DNA of 64,000 bases, taken from positions 2,480,001 through 2,544,000 of the forward strand of contig JBBPUQ010000005.1 in the NCBI GenBank assembly GCA_038501195.1, given 5' to 3'. A program made the translations under genes and the position numbers. Source of the DNA: Nemania diffusa. Lineage: Eukaryota > Ascomycota > Sordariomycetes > Xylariales > Xylariaceae. Shown piece by piece: positions 43,632 to 55,308 of the stretch. Position 1 is the stretch's first letter. Each line of letters starts with the position of its first letter. The notes beneath the pieces are model-generated. The model saw only the letters and a program-made list of their open reading frames with translations. It made no database searches and was not told where the DNA came from.

Positions 43632-45555
43632 TTATTGTAGGAATTTAACTAGCGTCGAGAGCATCTCCCTCGTATCCTTAGCGTCCGCATCATCTGTGTC
43701 TACGCCCTCGATTTGCTCTTGTATCGTATCTCTAACTACACTTAACGATTCATCTCTGTCTGCTAGCAGCTTCCGGATGGCGTCCTTAGCTCCGCCGTCC
43801 TCGGCTACGAGCCAAGCAAGTACTACATCCAATGTCTGCAAGGAGAAGAGCCCGGCATCCAGCCTGCGCGAGAACCACTCATCTGCCATGTCCTCCCTCT
43901 CCTCTGCCGACATCTGCGCCTGTTCGGTTCGAATAGCCTCATCCACAGCACCCAGGCGCGCGGCGCATTCGCGGCGCAGCTTGACGAGCTTTGCCGTCTT
44001 CTCGTAGTCTTTCTCCACAAACTTGGCGAGTAGGCGGATGCGCTCGGCCGATTCGGCTGGTAATAAACGTAGCATCGACGCACAGATACCGATCAGATGC
44101 TCTGCCGCCCGGTGGTCGGTGCTCTTCTTCATGAACAACGTGAAGACGTTCTTGAGGCCACCGGCCTCGACAATCTTCCGGCAGACCTCGGCCCCGGACG
44201 TGCCGCCCGCTGCGTGGTCTAATAACCTCAATGACGCGCCCTTGCTTAATTTGCCTTCTTTGAGCATGATGAGACATAGCTCCACGCCCTCGGCCTCGAC
44301 GAACTTGGCCTTGCCTTCCGGTTCATCCACCATGCACGTCAATGCTTCAAAGAGGTTCTCCACGTATTCCTCTTCCTCGCCACCCTTTTCAGGATCTCGT
44401 TTCCGATATGGCGCTATTAGTTGGAGCATGATATCAGCGGCGTCTAAGCTGGCAAGTTTCCGCCTGTTCTTGGCCGAGTTTTGGACTAGAATCGCCAGTA
44501 TCTCGGCCGCGTATTGTCTGTTTTGGCTCACGCTTCCCGCTTCCTCCTTCATCTGTATTCGTCGCAACAGCCACTTCAGCAGGCCCTCCGCTGTGGCGAC
44601 ACGCTCGGCCGTGACGGTCCGTCCGCAAAGGTTCTCGACGATGCCTAGAGCATGATATGTGCCGCCACGATCCGTCTCTTGCGTCTCATCCAGCCGCTCG
44701 AGATTCGACACGAGCAATGACAGTAGATCAGCCTCGAGTAGCGCATCAACTAGCGCCTCGTATTGCGCATCCTCGGCGGTGACGTCCTCGTCGGTTAATT
44801 CATCGATAATCTCGACGGCGTCGATGGCGATATCGGTATTCTCATGCGCCAGTAACCCGACCAGACTCCCAACGCACCCCATGCGCGCGAACTCGGTATA
44901 CAGCTCCGGGTGCTCAGACAGGATGGACAGCGCCTTGATCTCGGCGTCGAGCTCGGCCTCGCTGGCGATGAACTTGGAGGGGTCGTCTTCGAACTTGGCG
45001 CGCTGCTCGGCGTTTCTTGAAATCTTCCTCTCGAAGCTTAGGGCCGTGCGCCGTAGCCATGCGGCGTCCATCTTCTCGGGCGCGGGCTCGGCATCGGTGC
45101 CATCGAGGTATTCCATGACTTGGGCCTCCTGAGCCGTCACGCCACCGCCGAAGAAGCGACCGCCTTCCTCGTCATCGTCTGGTGGCATGTCTGGGCCATA
45201 GCCGCCTTCCGCGTCATCGTCCTCTGGCGGTGGTGGTGCTGGGCCAGCTTCAACGTCGTCATCTGCGGGTTGCTCGTCTTCGACGCGTGCGCGTCGGTTA
45301 CCGCCGCCGTTGAGACGGGCAGATTTATACACCTGGCCTTAATGCAGAAAGTTAGTTAAGATTAGATCAATGGCACATTAGTTGATAGGCGTGGGTCGTT
45401 GGTAGCGATCGGGCGTCGCGACTCACTGGGATCTCGAAGGGGCTCGAGTTTGCGTTTATTGCCCACACCAGATGCCTATTTTATGTTAGCTGTTTCTTGG
45501 GAGCGTCGTAAGACAATCCGTAGCTTACTTTAAATAATTCATCTATACTCGCCAT
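43632..45555 (-). CDS. CTNNBL1: Beta-catenin-like protein 1 (CTNNBL1)
   Basis: Exons 45555-45529, 45475-45427 and 45337-43632 give 593 residues. The first two tiny exons encode MASIDELFKASGVGNKRKLE, the usual start with a basic nuclear signal. An acidic low-complexity part follows. The armadillo-like superhelix runs from about residue 110 to the end. Diagnostic blocks include MDAAWLRRTALSFERKISRN, KFIASEAELDAEIKALSILS, LLAHENTDIAIDAVEIIDEL, YHALGIVENLCG and LRRECAARLGAVDEAI. The family associates with the Prp19/CDC5L complex and acts in pre-mRNA splicing in the nucleus. The plus-strand frames through this gene are antisense shadows. Confidence in identity is high; the first intron donor (GTAAGC) and acceptors are canonical. 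Confidence 0.94.
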
Positions 45556-46160
45556 AATAGAGTTTCATGGGCGAAGTAGCTGTCTAGCAATAAAAGTGGC
45601 GAAGCAAGATAGTTAAGCCAAACTTGTTGACAGTGAAGAACTGCAGCATTGAAGCTTGGGAGTAGCTATTTCAGAGTACCTGATAGTGAGGTAGGTTGGT
45701 TGATTGATTAACACTGTATTTGATAGTGCTTACAGTGTGCACTGCTACCTGCTTAGTGGCTGAGCCGCACAATGCCGTTCGGGCCTGCCTACCATTTCCG
45801 CTGTTGTAACACACCTACCTACCTAAGGTACCTGCTCTAGGCTCTAGAGTCTAGGTAGGTTAGGTACACCTCTTAGGTAGGTAGGTAGAGATATATCACT
45901 TATAAGTCATACAACGAAGAGTCATACACATCGTCACTTTTCCTCCTTTTAAAAGCATTGGTGGTGTTAGACATTTCCTTACTCGCTTGCCCAATTCCTC
46001 ATCCTTTAGATTTCTATTTCCTCGTCTCCTACGTACATCTCCATTAGATAACTCGGCACACGGCTTCGAGGTGTCAACGCCAAACGCATCGAAATTGGGA
46101 CTACCTACTGATAGAAGAGAGAAGAAGAAGGGTATAGAATATACCACCTCAAAGCTAATC
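45556..46160. promoter_or_regulatory. Divergent promoter of CTNNBL1 and histidine phosphatase
   Basis: TACCTA/TAGGTA tracts concentrate at 45815-45890. No gene. Confidence 0.5.
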
Positions 46161-47010
46161 ATGCCTCCGACACTTATTCTCGTGCGACATGCTCAGGCAG
46201 AACACAATTCCACTAGTGAGTTTATCCAATGGTGCGTAGAGCTTACCTTGAGACAAAGCTCTAATTGCCCACAGAGGACTACTCCCTCCATGATCCGAGC
46301 CTCACCGAGGTCGGGTGGGAGCAGTGCCACGACCTGCGTAGGGGGCTCATGGAGGATCCCTTGGCTCAGCAAGCCGAGTTGATCATCACCTCTCCAATGC
46401 GCCGCACCATCCAGACCGCCTTGGCCACGGTCGGCTGGTTGGTGGAGAAGGGCGTTAAGATACAGGCCGATGCGCACTGGCAGGGTACCACTCTCCCTCT
46501 CGCCATTTATTGTGACGGCTTAGGCTCCAGCTATAATGTTTCCGGGTCCTAAATATGAGCTGACGCCATCGCACAGAAAACTCGGCAAAGCCATGTGACT
46601 ATGGCACTGAAATATCCAAGGTGGCCGAGGAGTTTCCAAGCATCGACTATTCAACGGTCGACCCTGTCTGGCCGGACAAGACATCCCCGGCGGGGAGCCA
46701 GTATCACTACACCAAGGCGGCAATCATAGCGCGAGGTCAGGCGGCGCTCCAGAAGCTATACGAGCGGCCCGAGAAAGTCATCATCGTGGTGTCGCATTCG
46801 GGGTTCTTGCGCCTGGGCGTCACGGGTTGTTGGTTCTTCAACGCCGATTATCGCGTCTTCGACTACGCAGCCATGGGAAGTCCAGGAAGCCCCTATCAGC
46901 TGGAGCAGCACGCTTCCACAGAAAAGAAGGGTGGCGGGCTCGGCAAGAGCTGGACACGGCAAGTTCTGCTAGGCTCAGACTTGCCTGAAGAGTCGCCGGA
47001 GACTGAATAA
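46161..47010 (+). CDS. Histidine phosphatase superfamily (phosphoglycerate mutase-like)
   Basis: Exons 46161-46215, 46275-46484 and 46577-47010 give 232 residues. The protein opens with ILVRHAQAEHN, where the phosphate-accepting His lies in RHA rather than the more common RHG. It continues with LHDPSLTEVGWEQC, then ELIITSPMRRTIQTAL with the pocket arginine, and VIIVVSHSGFLRLGV with the second catalytic His. The acid residue is probably the Glu in IITSP...VAEEFPS context, but I cannot place it firmly. The branch covers metabolite phosphatases of broad or unknown specificity; the substrate cannot be read from sequence. No signal peptide, so cytosolic. Confidence 0.87.
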
Positions 47011-48305
47011 TCAATTACCTACCTACCTACAGACCAAATTGCGAATGGCCATCTCATAGATTCCTACTCTCCGTATTAGCGTCTAAGATGGCATCATTAT
47101 GGAGTTCGGGCGACCAGGTAGTCTAGTATGATAGGTGCTTATGGGAAGATGGTATCTGGGTGGGTAGTAGACTTTAGAGCCAGGATTTCGAAAACAATGT
47201 TGCCATGTCGTAAAGATATGTTGACTAAGTCAATTGCCTATGAACCTTTGCGGTCAAACGCTGGTGTTGGAATTTTATCATGAAGAGTCTCAAGCGGTAC
47301 AGAACCCTTGCTTGCTTGCTTGCTATCTAGATAGTACTTACATACATACATACTTGTGAGTAGATGTTTCGAGGTGGGATGACAATGACCTAGCATGCCA
47401 AGCCAGCCCAAGTCAGGTTCGCTTGCTCGCCTTACTTACTGTGCGTATACGGATGTACGCATATAAGCTGCGGGCTAAAACCGAATTCCTCATTGGGCAT
47501 CAGCACAGCCGCACCAATTTCAATACGAAGTCATCATGTCTAAGCTCTGTTTCACATCCAATGAAAATGACTTAGGGACCCCCAGATCCTACGCATAGGT
47601 ATGTAGCGGTGGAATCTATTACGAGGAAGGGGATTGAGTTGAACCCGCAAACGTTTATAGTTACCTACTGTAACCGTACATATACTTGGACTAAGATCCT
47701 GATATCTACTCTATATCTCTGAGGTGAACTGCAAGTTGATATCATCAGTACTTATACGTACGTAAATAGTTATGCATATTTTCTTAGCTAACCTAAGCAA
47801 CCAGCTGACGGGTCAAAGCGAGGCGGCAAATCAAAGGACAGGCGAAAGCTCACAGGGGAAAGGTGCCCTTTTGGTCAACCCCTGTTGCCCTCTAGGCACC
47901 GATATAATGTCCTCTGGGTATTTGAAAGAAACATGTTATGTAAAGTATTGCGACCGACCAATCCGTCTTTAGCCATGCCACCTACTCAGTCCCGTACCTC
48001 TCACACTACCGACCTATCTACCTGCTGTACCTACAGTAGGTCCTATCATGTAGGTATGTGCATAGTATAATATTCCTGTCGCCCCCATTCCCGGGACGAG
48101 GCGAAGCCGCCGGACCTACTTCTGTACTACGTAATAAACGAGGGATCGAGATCCAACGTCATCCAGTGACCAGAAAGAAAGAAAGACACTTGACAGCGCT
48201 TGTCCTTGCGCTCTCAACGTCTTTTGCTTCATACCTAGCCTGTTTCCTACTAATTCATCTACATGGTCGTTCAGAGAAATTCTACCGTCGCACAAGCCGT
48301 GAAAG
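47011..48305. other. 1.3-kb intergenic region
   Basis: Simple repeats (cttg)n near 47307-47325 and (cata)n at 47340-47355. No gene seen. The region before 48306 is the GH76 promoter. Confidence 0.5.
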
Positions 48306-49958
48306 ATGATTCCGTCGCTCTTTTATCTGTTGCCGCTGTATCCGCTGGCCGCCCTGGCCGCGTTAGAGGTCGACCTCGACTCAGCAGGTGAGCATATCCA
48401 TCTCTCTCTTCGAGCCATGGACGGAAGGCTGTGGCGTCAAAATACGATCGAAGTGATCTGCGACTGACGCCGCCTGCCGGCTTTCTTATACAGATTCCAT
48501 TAGGCAAGCCGCCGCGCAGGTAGCCGAAGACTTGCTGACGTATTATCACGGAGATGAATACGGTCAGATACCCGGCATACTGCCCGGTCCGCCGCCGGGC
48601 GGTGGCCCCTATTACTGGTTGGCATCCCTTCCTATCCGGACGTAGTCTGTCTCGCGAAATCTCGCTGCTAACTCAGGCCTCAGGTGGGAAGGCGGCGCTA
48701 TGTGGGGGGCGTTACTTGACTACTGGCACTGGACGGGCGATGCAACGTACAACAATGTCTCGTACCAGTCTCTATTGTGGCAGGCTGGCCCAAACAGGGA
48801 CTTCGTCGATAAGAACTGGAGTGTCTCGCTCGGAAACGATGACCAGGCATTCTGGGCCATGTCCGCCTTGATTGCAGCCGAGACCAAATTCCAGGATCCC
48901 CCTTCGGATCAGCCTCAATGGCTTGCCTTGGCCCAAGCCGTATGGAATGAACAGACTGCTCCTAACCTTCGTGATGGAGGTTGTGGTTTCGGCCTGCGGT
49001 GGCAAGCCATAAGCATAAATCCAGGGTTCTCTTACAAAAACACGATTGCCAACGGTTGTTTCTTCAACATGGGTGCGCGCCTCGCCCGATACACCAAGAA
49101 CGATACCTACTTGGACTGGTCTGTTCGGACGTGGGACTGGCTTATTGCTGTGAAATACGTCGACGACGAGTGGAACGTCTACGATGGCGCGGATATTTCC
49201 AACAACTGCACCATCATCGTGAAGCAGCAGTTTTCGTACAATGCCGCTATTCTTCTTCAGGGGGCCGCATACCTCTACAACTACGTGAGTTTTGACCTTC
49301 TACATGAACCGCCATGGCTAGATATGGCATCACCTTGCGCTATCTCTATCATCGTCCCGGTCTCTCCTTTGCCGCCACCAGGTTGCAAATGCTAATATTC
49401 TGCTTGAAGACATCCGACCAGATATGGATGGATCGAATCAATGGTCTTCTAGACGGCATCGAGCGCGTTTTCTTCGTTGAAGGCGTCGCTTACGAACCTG
49501 CCTGTGAAGGAGGCGTCTGCACAGCCGACATGCTCACTTACAAGGGCTTCCTCCACCGCTGGATGGCATATACGGCCAAACTAGCTCCGCCATCGAGTGC
49601 AAGGATCATGCCTCTACTCAGGAGCTCTACGAAAGCCGCCGTCGCACAATGCACGGGTGGTAGCAACGGCAGACAATGCGGATTCCATTGGACTAGCGGC
49701 AAGTTTGACGGTCTTCTAGGCGCGGGCCAGCAGATGAACGTTCTCGGGGCCCTCTCATCGTTGCTGGTCCTAGACGCTCCTGTGGCTGTTACCAACGACA
49801 CCGGCGGTACCAGTGTAGGCAATCCAGACGCCGGAGCCGACAGACCGACGTACGCTCAGCTAGGCCCCATCACGATGGGCGATAGAGCGGGTGCAGGCAT
49901 CGTGACCGTTGTTGCCATCACCTTCGCAATCACATCCCTCTGGTGGATGATTAAGTAA
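48306..49958 (+). CDS. GH76 alpha-1,6-mannanase-like, GPI-anchored (Dfg5/Dcw1 family)
   Basis: Exons 48306-48387, 48494-48617, 48684-49284 and 49410-49958 give 451 residues. Signal peptide at residues 1-20 (LYPLAALAALE). The catalytic pair is visible as Asp-Asp in SLGNDDQAFWAMSALIAAE (about residues 120-121). Other family blocks are YYWWEGGAMWGALLDYWHWTG, CGFGLRWQ, NTIANGCFFNMGARLARYT and CGFHW. A Ser/Thr/Gly-rich stretch and a C-terminal hydrophobic end (VVAITFAITSLWWMIK) suggest a GPI attachment signal. Dfg5/Dcw1 enzymes process mannose-containing GPI glycans and help attach proteins to the cell wall. The acceptor at 49409 was chosen because it keeps frame into TSDQIWMDRINGLLDG and is preceded by a GCTAAT branch site. 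Confidence 0.92.
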
Positions 49959-50398
49959 CAAGGCGTTGAAAGCATAGAGACGAGCGGGCATTTAGATCGG
50001 TATTCAATGGCACCTGTCATGTTGGATATTTATATTATACTTGGCTGTTAGCCTTTTTTGGTCGTGTGTATCATAGACGTCACCAACCAATGCATTCGGT
50101 GAGTTGCAGCATATTTATATAGCATTCTTTTACAATGGAAAAGTGTTTTGTTTGGCCTCTTTTCTTTAAACCAATGCCCATTCTTACAATATTGACACAT
50201 ACGAGTAGCAGCGTCCCTCGAAGACAAATAGCTAACGCCCATATATTACGAAGTCGTAGTGCGCCTCTTCGAATCACCTTCGAGGTATACATCTCTAGTA
50301 GTCTAGGTAAACTGGTTCCTTCATGACAGTTGATCAATGATCACTACTTTGAATATATGACAGTGCCTTATCAGCGCTCGCTTTTGAAAAAGGCAATC
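49959..50398. other. Convergent intergenic region
   Basis: Shared 3' region of the GH76 gene and the Ser/Thr-rich wall protein gene. Nothing recognisable. Confidence 0.5.
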
Positions 50399-51049
50399 TT
50401 ATAACATAACAACACCCGCGGCTAACCCAGCCATGACACCAAAGGCACCCTTCACAGCTGCCGTTGGTAGTGCAGCAGCACCCGTTGATACACTACTAGT
50501 CGACGAGCCCGTGGAACTGCTACCACTAGCGGCGCCGGTGGCGGAAGAGGTGGAGGCGGAGGCGGAGGCGGAGGCGGAGGGAGGTGGCGAGTCTGCACTT
50601 GAATCTGAATCTGTCCCCACAGCTGCAGACGTAGTAACCGAGCTTGTCTGTGTCGTTATAGGCGGGGAGGTGATTAAGGCCGTTTCTGAAGACGATGCCG
50701 ACTCCGACGCGGAAGATCCCGCAGTCGTGGTGGCCTCGACAGAAGCAGAGGGAGAAGCAGAAGTACTAGAGGTAGCAGAAGCCCCGAAGCCAGGCAGGTA
50801 ACTAGGCGAGTACGTAGCCGTGCCCTCGTAGCCGGCGCAACCCGGGACCGTCGTCTTAGGCGGGGCGCGTCCGCCACCGCAGTCGAGAAACTCGCAGATC
50901 TCGCCCGTGCCCGGCACGTACCAGATGAGGCTGGCGCCGCCGTAGGCAACGGTTTCCGATGAGACGCAGCCTGCGATGTCCGTCTTGGCCGCCGCGTGCC
51001 CGGCGAGGAGGGCCACGGTTACGAGGGTAGCAGATGCGCGGACTAGCAT
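50399..51049 (-). CDS. Ser/Thr/Ala-rich GPI-anchored cell-surface protein
   Basis: Intronless, 216 residues from the ATG at 51049. An in-frame extension to 51097 is unlikely because the downstream ATG begins a textbook signal peptide (LVRASATLVTVALLAGHAAA). The mature N-terminus has six cysteines within about 65 residues (AGCVSSETV, EICEFLDCGGG, VPGCAGYEG), a small disulphide domain around SLIWYVPGTG. The rest is Ser/Thr/Ala/Pro-rich, likely O-mannosylated, ending in a hydrophobic tail (FGVMAGLAAGVVML) typical of GPI addition. Related short Cys-domain GPI proteins are common in filamentous fungi and lack a defined function. It lies tail-to-tail with the GH76 gene, both wall-related. Confidence 0.85.
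   Translation of the reverse strand: MLVRASATLVTVALLAGHAAAKTDIAGCVSSETVAYGGASLIWYVPGTGEICEFLDCGGGRAPPKTTVPGCAGYEGTATYSPSYLPGFGASATSSTSASPSASVEATTTAGSSASESASSSETALITSPPITTQTSSVTTSAAVGTDSDSSADSPPPSASASASASTSSATGAASGSSSTGSSTSSVSTGAAALPTAAVKGAFGVMAGLAAGVVML
50552..50582. repeat. 6-bp repeat (ggaggc)n coding for Ser-Ala
   Basis: About five units of ggaggc (minus strand gcctcc) encode a SASASA stretch in the wall protein. A site prone to length change. Confidence 0.85.
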
Positions 51050-51999
51050 TGTATATATGTATATGTATGCGTGTTGAGAAGGTAGAGTAAGTAGCAAGGA
51101 CGTGTAGTTCGTGCAGGCAGTTTAGATGTCGTAGATAATGTAGATAACAGAGAATTCAAGATGTTAGCGCGGCGCTAGGGATGATGTGTATATGTATTTT
51201 CAATGCCGCAGTTACTGTGTTTTACACATGCCAGAGATTTCAGAGACCCAACGTATTTAAACAACGAGCGAGTGACGGTCTCGGTCGTACAAGCAAGGAA
51301 AGTAGGCAGGAAATAAATTGACGAGGTAGGGGGAAAAGGGGCTAACGAAATTACTTGTACAAAGACGTCTCATAGATAGTCTCAAAAGCCATAAGCTCGT
51401 ATTTGCCAACACTCCACAACGACAAGTTAAACAGAGTATAGTGCACGGATTGCCACTAGGATTACTTATCATCCCCGGTAGGTAATTATTATTAAAATTT
51501 GTTCTGTTTTAAAAATAGAATAACTAAGTTAGAGAAAAAGAACATATACGATCATCTCTAAAACCGTACTTATTATATAACTGCACGCTCTTTTCAACCG
51601 ACTCTGCTGTTAGCCTACTGTGGGGTTTTGTTAACTTCATGGTTGTCGCTTTGAACAGTGAACTATGCTAGGTTTGCAGCAAGAGCTTGGGTTCAAGAGC
51701 TTGGAAAACATCTATATTAGCAATAATCTTTGAATCTTTTGACCCCTTTCTAGTCCAGCTATAAGACCCAAGGTTCCTCCCTCTATAGGTATTCGAATAG
51801 CCTCACGTTTGCCTTTGCTTTCGAATAGCTATCTCGATAATCGAATACAAAGGTAAAAAATACTTGGATCATTATACCCATAACTCTATCTCAAGACGTG
51901 TAATAGTCACAAGTACGAGCGGATTCGAGCACTATTCGTCTGAAGAGTCGAAACCTGCTTCTACCCTCTAGAATAGTGTTGGCTTGTTTAAATATGCTC
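51050..51999. other. Intergenic, partly AT-rich
   Basis: From 51480 to 51620 the DNA is notably AT-rich. The motif ttcgaatagc occurs twice near 51790-51835, and caagagcttgg is directly repeated near 51680-51705. No gene. Confidence 0.45.
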
Positions 52000-54257
52000 T
52001 TAAATAATCGTAATAGTCTCCGTCTTCGCTGCCGCAAAAAGGGTATGTATGCCCTCATTCGGAGAGCCCAAATCAAATCTTCCGATGCGATGGAAGTTCT
52101 CTCCTTTTTTGACCTTGTGAGCGATGAGGCCGGCGGTGATAGTTACGGCACCCCCGTTGTCGATGATTTTATAAGTGCCAATTAGAACGAGCTTGAAGTT
52201 CCCTCGTACATTTCCTTGCTCCATATCTGTTATTTCCACCCTCCAATCTAAAAATAAGGAAATATGCTCGCCATCTAGTGTTGTTAGTACAACTAAGTCT
52301 CGATTTCTAAGACGACGGAGCGATATTGGTATACAAGGCCCTATATCATACGTCGGCCCGGTTATGGTAAGCCGGCCTCCTTTCACTCTGCCGAAAATAT
52401 TTTGTCCATCGATGATTGTCGACATCTCAAGCTGACATTGTAGCAGTATAGCGGGCGGCAGTATAGCGGGCCGAACATCAAATGATATGTAGCGATGACC
52501 AACCCAGCTCCAAGAAGGTGCAACATAACTGTTTGGTGAGCTAAGGAGAGTTAATACCTGACTGAGATTTTGCGACGGCGTCATAGGGATGCTCAAATAG
52601 TTCCATAGTAGCCCTCGAGGATCCGATTTCCAGATTCCAGCAAGATAGTCATCTGATAGCTTTTCTGCAAACAGGTTTGCAGCTCCGGATATGGCTGGAA
52701 GTGCGTCTTGGGGGTAGGTGAGGATGCGGCCCGAATAGCGTTGCCCGAATTGCAGCCAGATTGTGTATATGCGATGGGCGTCCTTGGTTACATGGTCTAG
52801 ACTGTGCAGTGGCATCATCGGGGCATCAACTTCTGGCCCACCAAAGACGTTGAACAGACCAGCACACATGAATGCTGAGTGCGAGGGACAAAGCAAGAGC
52901 AAGCGTTTCGAGAATCGGAGTTCTTGGTAAGTCCATCCGCGAGAAAACCACCGGCTCTTCGGAAAGTTATGCATGTATGGGTCTCTTCCGGCATTGTCCA
53001 TGTCTGCATCCAGGTAAGAGAGGCTATAGCTTCCTGTTAGATCCGGTTTAATTGAAGATTGGAATGCAATATTGGCTCTTGGCCGTTCTGGTTCAAGAAA
53101 ACTAAATTGGCATGACGAAGTGAGAGAGCAGATGGTGACATAGGCACACCCGTAGATATCACCCATTTGACTTGATTCTTGTTCCCAGTCACCACTCACA
53201 TCCTGAAGGATACATAATGCATCAATCCAGATGTAGGATAGCGATAAGGCTTTTGTCATGGCTATAGCATCCTGGAGAACGCGAGGGAGATCGCAAAGGC
53301 CAAAGCCAGCCATTTTAGTAGTCTCTGTCCGAGAAGTTAACTTATATGATGCATCTGGCGTCCCCCCCCAGCAATAACTTAACGCTGCATAGTGCGGCGG
53401 TGCGGTATTAGGCGGAAGTTGTTTTTTGATATCGCTGCCGTGGACAAGTCGGACGTCTTGGGGGTCGTTACCGATTTCGACCAACCTGGTAGGTAGGTAG
53501 GAAGGATCACGAGGTTTCCCACAAGATTTATGGCGACCGACTTGGTTAAAGCAGTCGGACAATGTGATTCTGAGCCTGGCGAGAGGCTCATTATGATCCG
53601 AAAGACTAAGCGGGACTGGGGTGGTCCTCAATCCTAACCACGCCGAACATTTGTCTCCCGGATGTGCTACAACTGTCTGTGAACATAAGGGACTTGAGCC
53701 CAGAGAAGCTTGGTGAGTTCTTTACCATCTGGTGACAATTCTGCGAGACAATTGATTATGCAGTAGGGGCCAGAGCGAGAAGCGTCAATTTTCGATGTCG
53801 CATTGTGAAGATGGGCCCGGAGCTGGAAAGACCTCAGCCCGAAGCTGGCACTCCCATAACTGGGCTGGTCAATGAGAGCAGGGCCGGAATCCCCCCAAGT
53901 ATACGAGCAGTACAGCCTGAGCAATATTTCGCCAGACGGTTCAGAATCTTCGAGTACATCCATGAACAGGCAGGTGACGTCCTGCGAACGGAGCAAATCG
54001 ACCAGAAACTGGCAGAATTCGCATCCTGCTTCAGCTGTTGCGCTGAGTCTCGGTAGGCCCGGTAGCGAGTCGTCCAAAGTCCAATCATAGTCGAGTATAG
54101 CCTTGTTGCCTTTGTCGAGAGGGAAGTGCAACCCCATTCCACCACTCGCCAACCTGGCTTCGTGGCCCCCCGACCTTGCATCGTCAAACCTAGCTCCTTG
54201 GCAACTATCGCACTGGCCGCCGATAAAGGGTTTCGAAATAGCCGACATCGGTATCAT
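52000..54257 (-). CDS. HET-domain protein (heterokaryon incompatibility type)
   Basis: Two exons, 54257-53726 and 53672-52000, give 734 residues. The intron donor GTAAAG and a CAG acceptor at 53673 fit in phase. The first part carries a Cys-rich motif (QCDSCQG) and AEAGCEFCQFLVDLLR, common at the N-terminus of HET proteins. The HET domain itself is clear: HYAALSYCWGG, LPRVLQDAIAMTKALSLSYI, WIDALCILQD, WEQESSQMGDIYGCAYVTIC and later SRGWTYQELRFSKRLLL. The C-terminal third is beta-rich with no known domain. HET domains trigger cell death on non-self fusion in some members, but most paralogues have no tested role. Expect high polymorphism or paralogues elsewhere. Confidence 0.9.
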
Positions 54258-55308
54258 GGCGATAGGTGTGAGTACATAGGCTGCTAGGACATGGCGAGTA
54301 AAAAGTGCGACGAAATGCTAACAGAAATTTGTGTCTATACCAACCGTATCCCGTAGCGGAATCGAAGAAGATAGGATGTGTCCCCTCTTATACCAACAGC
54401 ACTGGGCCCGCCGCCTGTGACCCCGCCACCTATCTACTCTAGGTAGGTTTCAGGCAGATCTCACGAACCTCGTAGAGCCGACAACGAGAAAGGGGTATAT
54501 CGTATACCTCCTACTCTGCTCCTACATATAACCTCGTGCAATAACTTGAGCTAGATGGTATTAAGTATCACGCATAGTGCCTAGTTTATAACCCATATTT
54601 AAGGAATTAGTCATCCTTACGTATAGTGCGCGGGTCGTGTTTCCCAGCCATTGAGCATAGAATAAGACAACTACCGAGTCATATCCCGTTATTGGAAACC
54701 AGTGGTGCTTGAAGTTAGCAGTCTGCCACGTTGAAACCTAGCAAAATATGCGTATAGCCTACTATATTGGCGTGGAATTGTCAAGGGCGTCGTCGTCTCG
54801 TCTCATTTGAAGGCTTTGGTGGGAAAATAGGTATTGCTGCGGAAGGGTCAAAAGCCAATTAAAAAAAAAACGTACAACACCAGGGATTCGCTGGTCGTCA
54901 CCGACCCAACTACTGATCTGGCCCTCACTGGCTTATCTATGGGAGAGCGGACGGGATCCCGAGTTCTCCAATGGGTGTGGTCGTACGTGACAGAACCTCC
55001 GTTCTCAAAGATTATAACCATGGAGTTTCCGACGCCCAGGATTCGACGTCACAACATTGAGGTTACGCAACTAGGTAGGCATACATGATCCCAGGACCAG
55101 CGCGTGCTCACAAATACCGCACGTAAGAAAAGAAGCTCGCAATTGAATCTCTTATGAGCAGCCCCTTGCTGAGTATTAGGTATAGTAATTCTAACGAAAT
55201 CCTACCCTGGAGTCACTTCTGTCACGGGAACTCTCCTCAGTTCATCGTCTTTACCGTATTAAATTTCAAGCTCGCCTACCCTACTTTTCGCGGGTAATCT
55301 GTACCTCT
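54258..55308. other. Intergenic region
   Basis: About 1 kb between two genes on the same strand. The frame at 54834-55088 (+) has no domain. No repeats of note. Confidence 0.5.

Noticed and set aside
44023..45132. Long plus-strand frames across CTNNBL1
   Set aside because: They are antisense to a well-supported armadillo gene and are Ser-rich shadows of its GC-rich codons.
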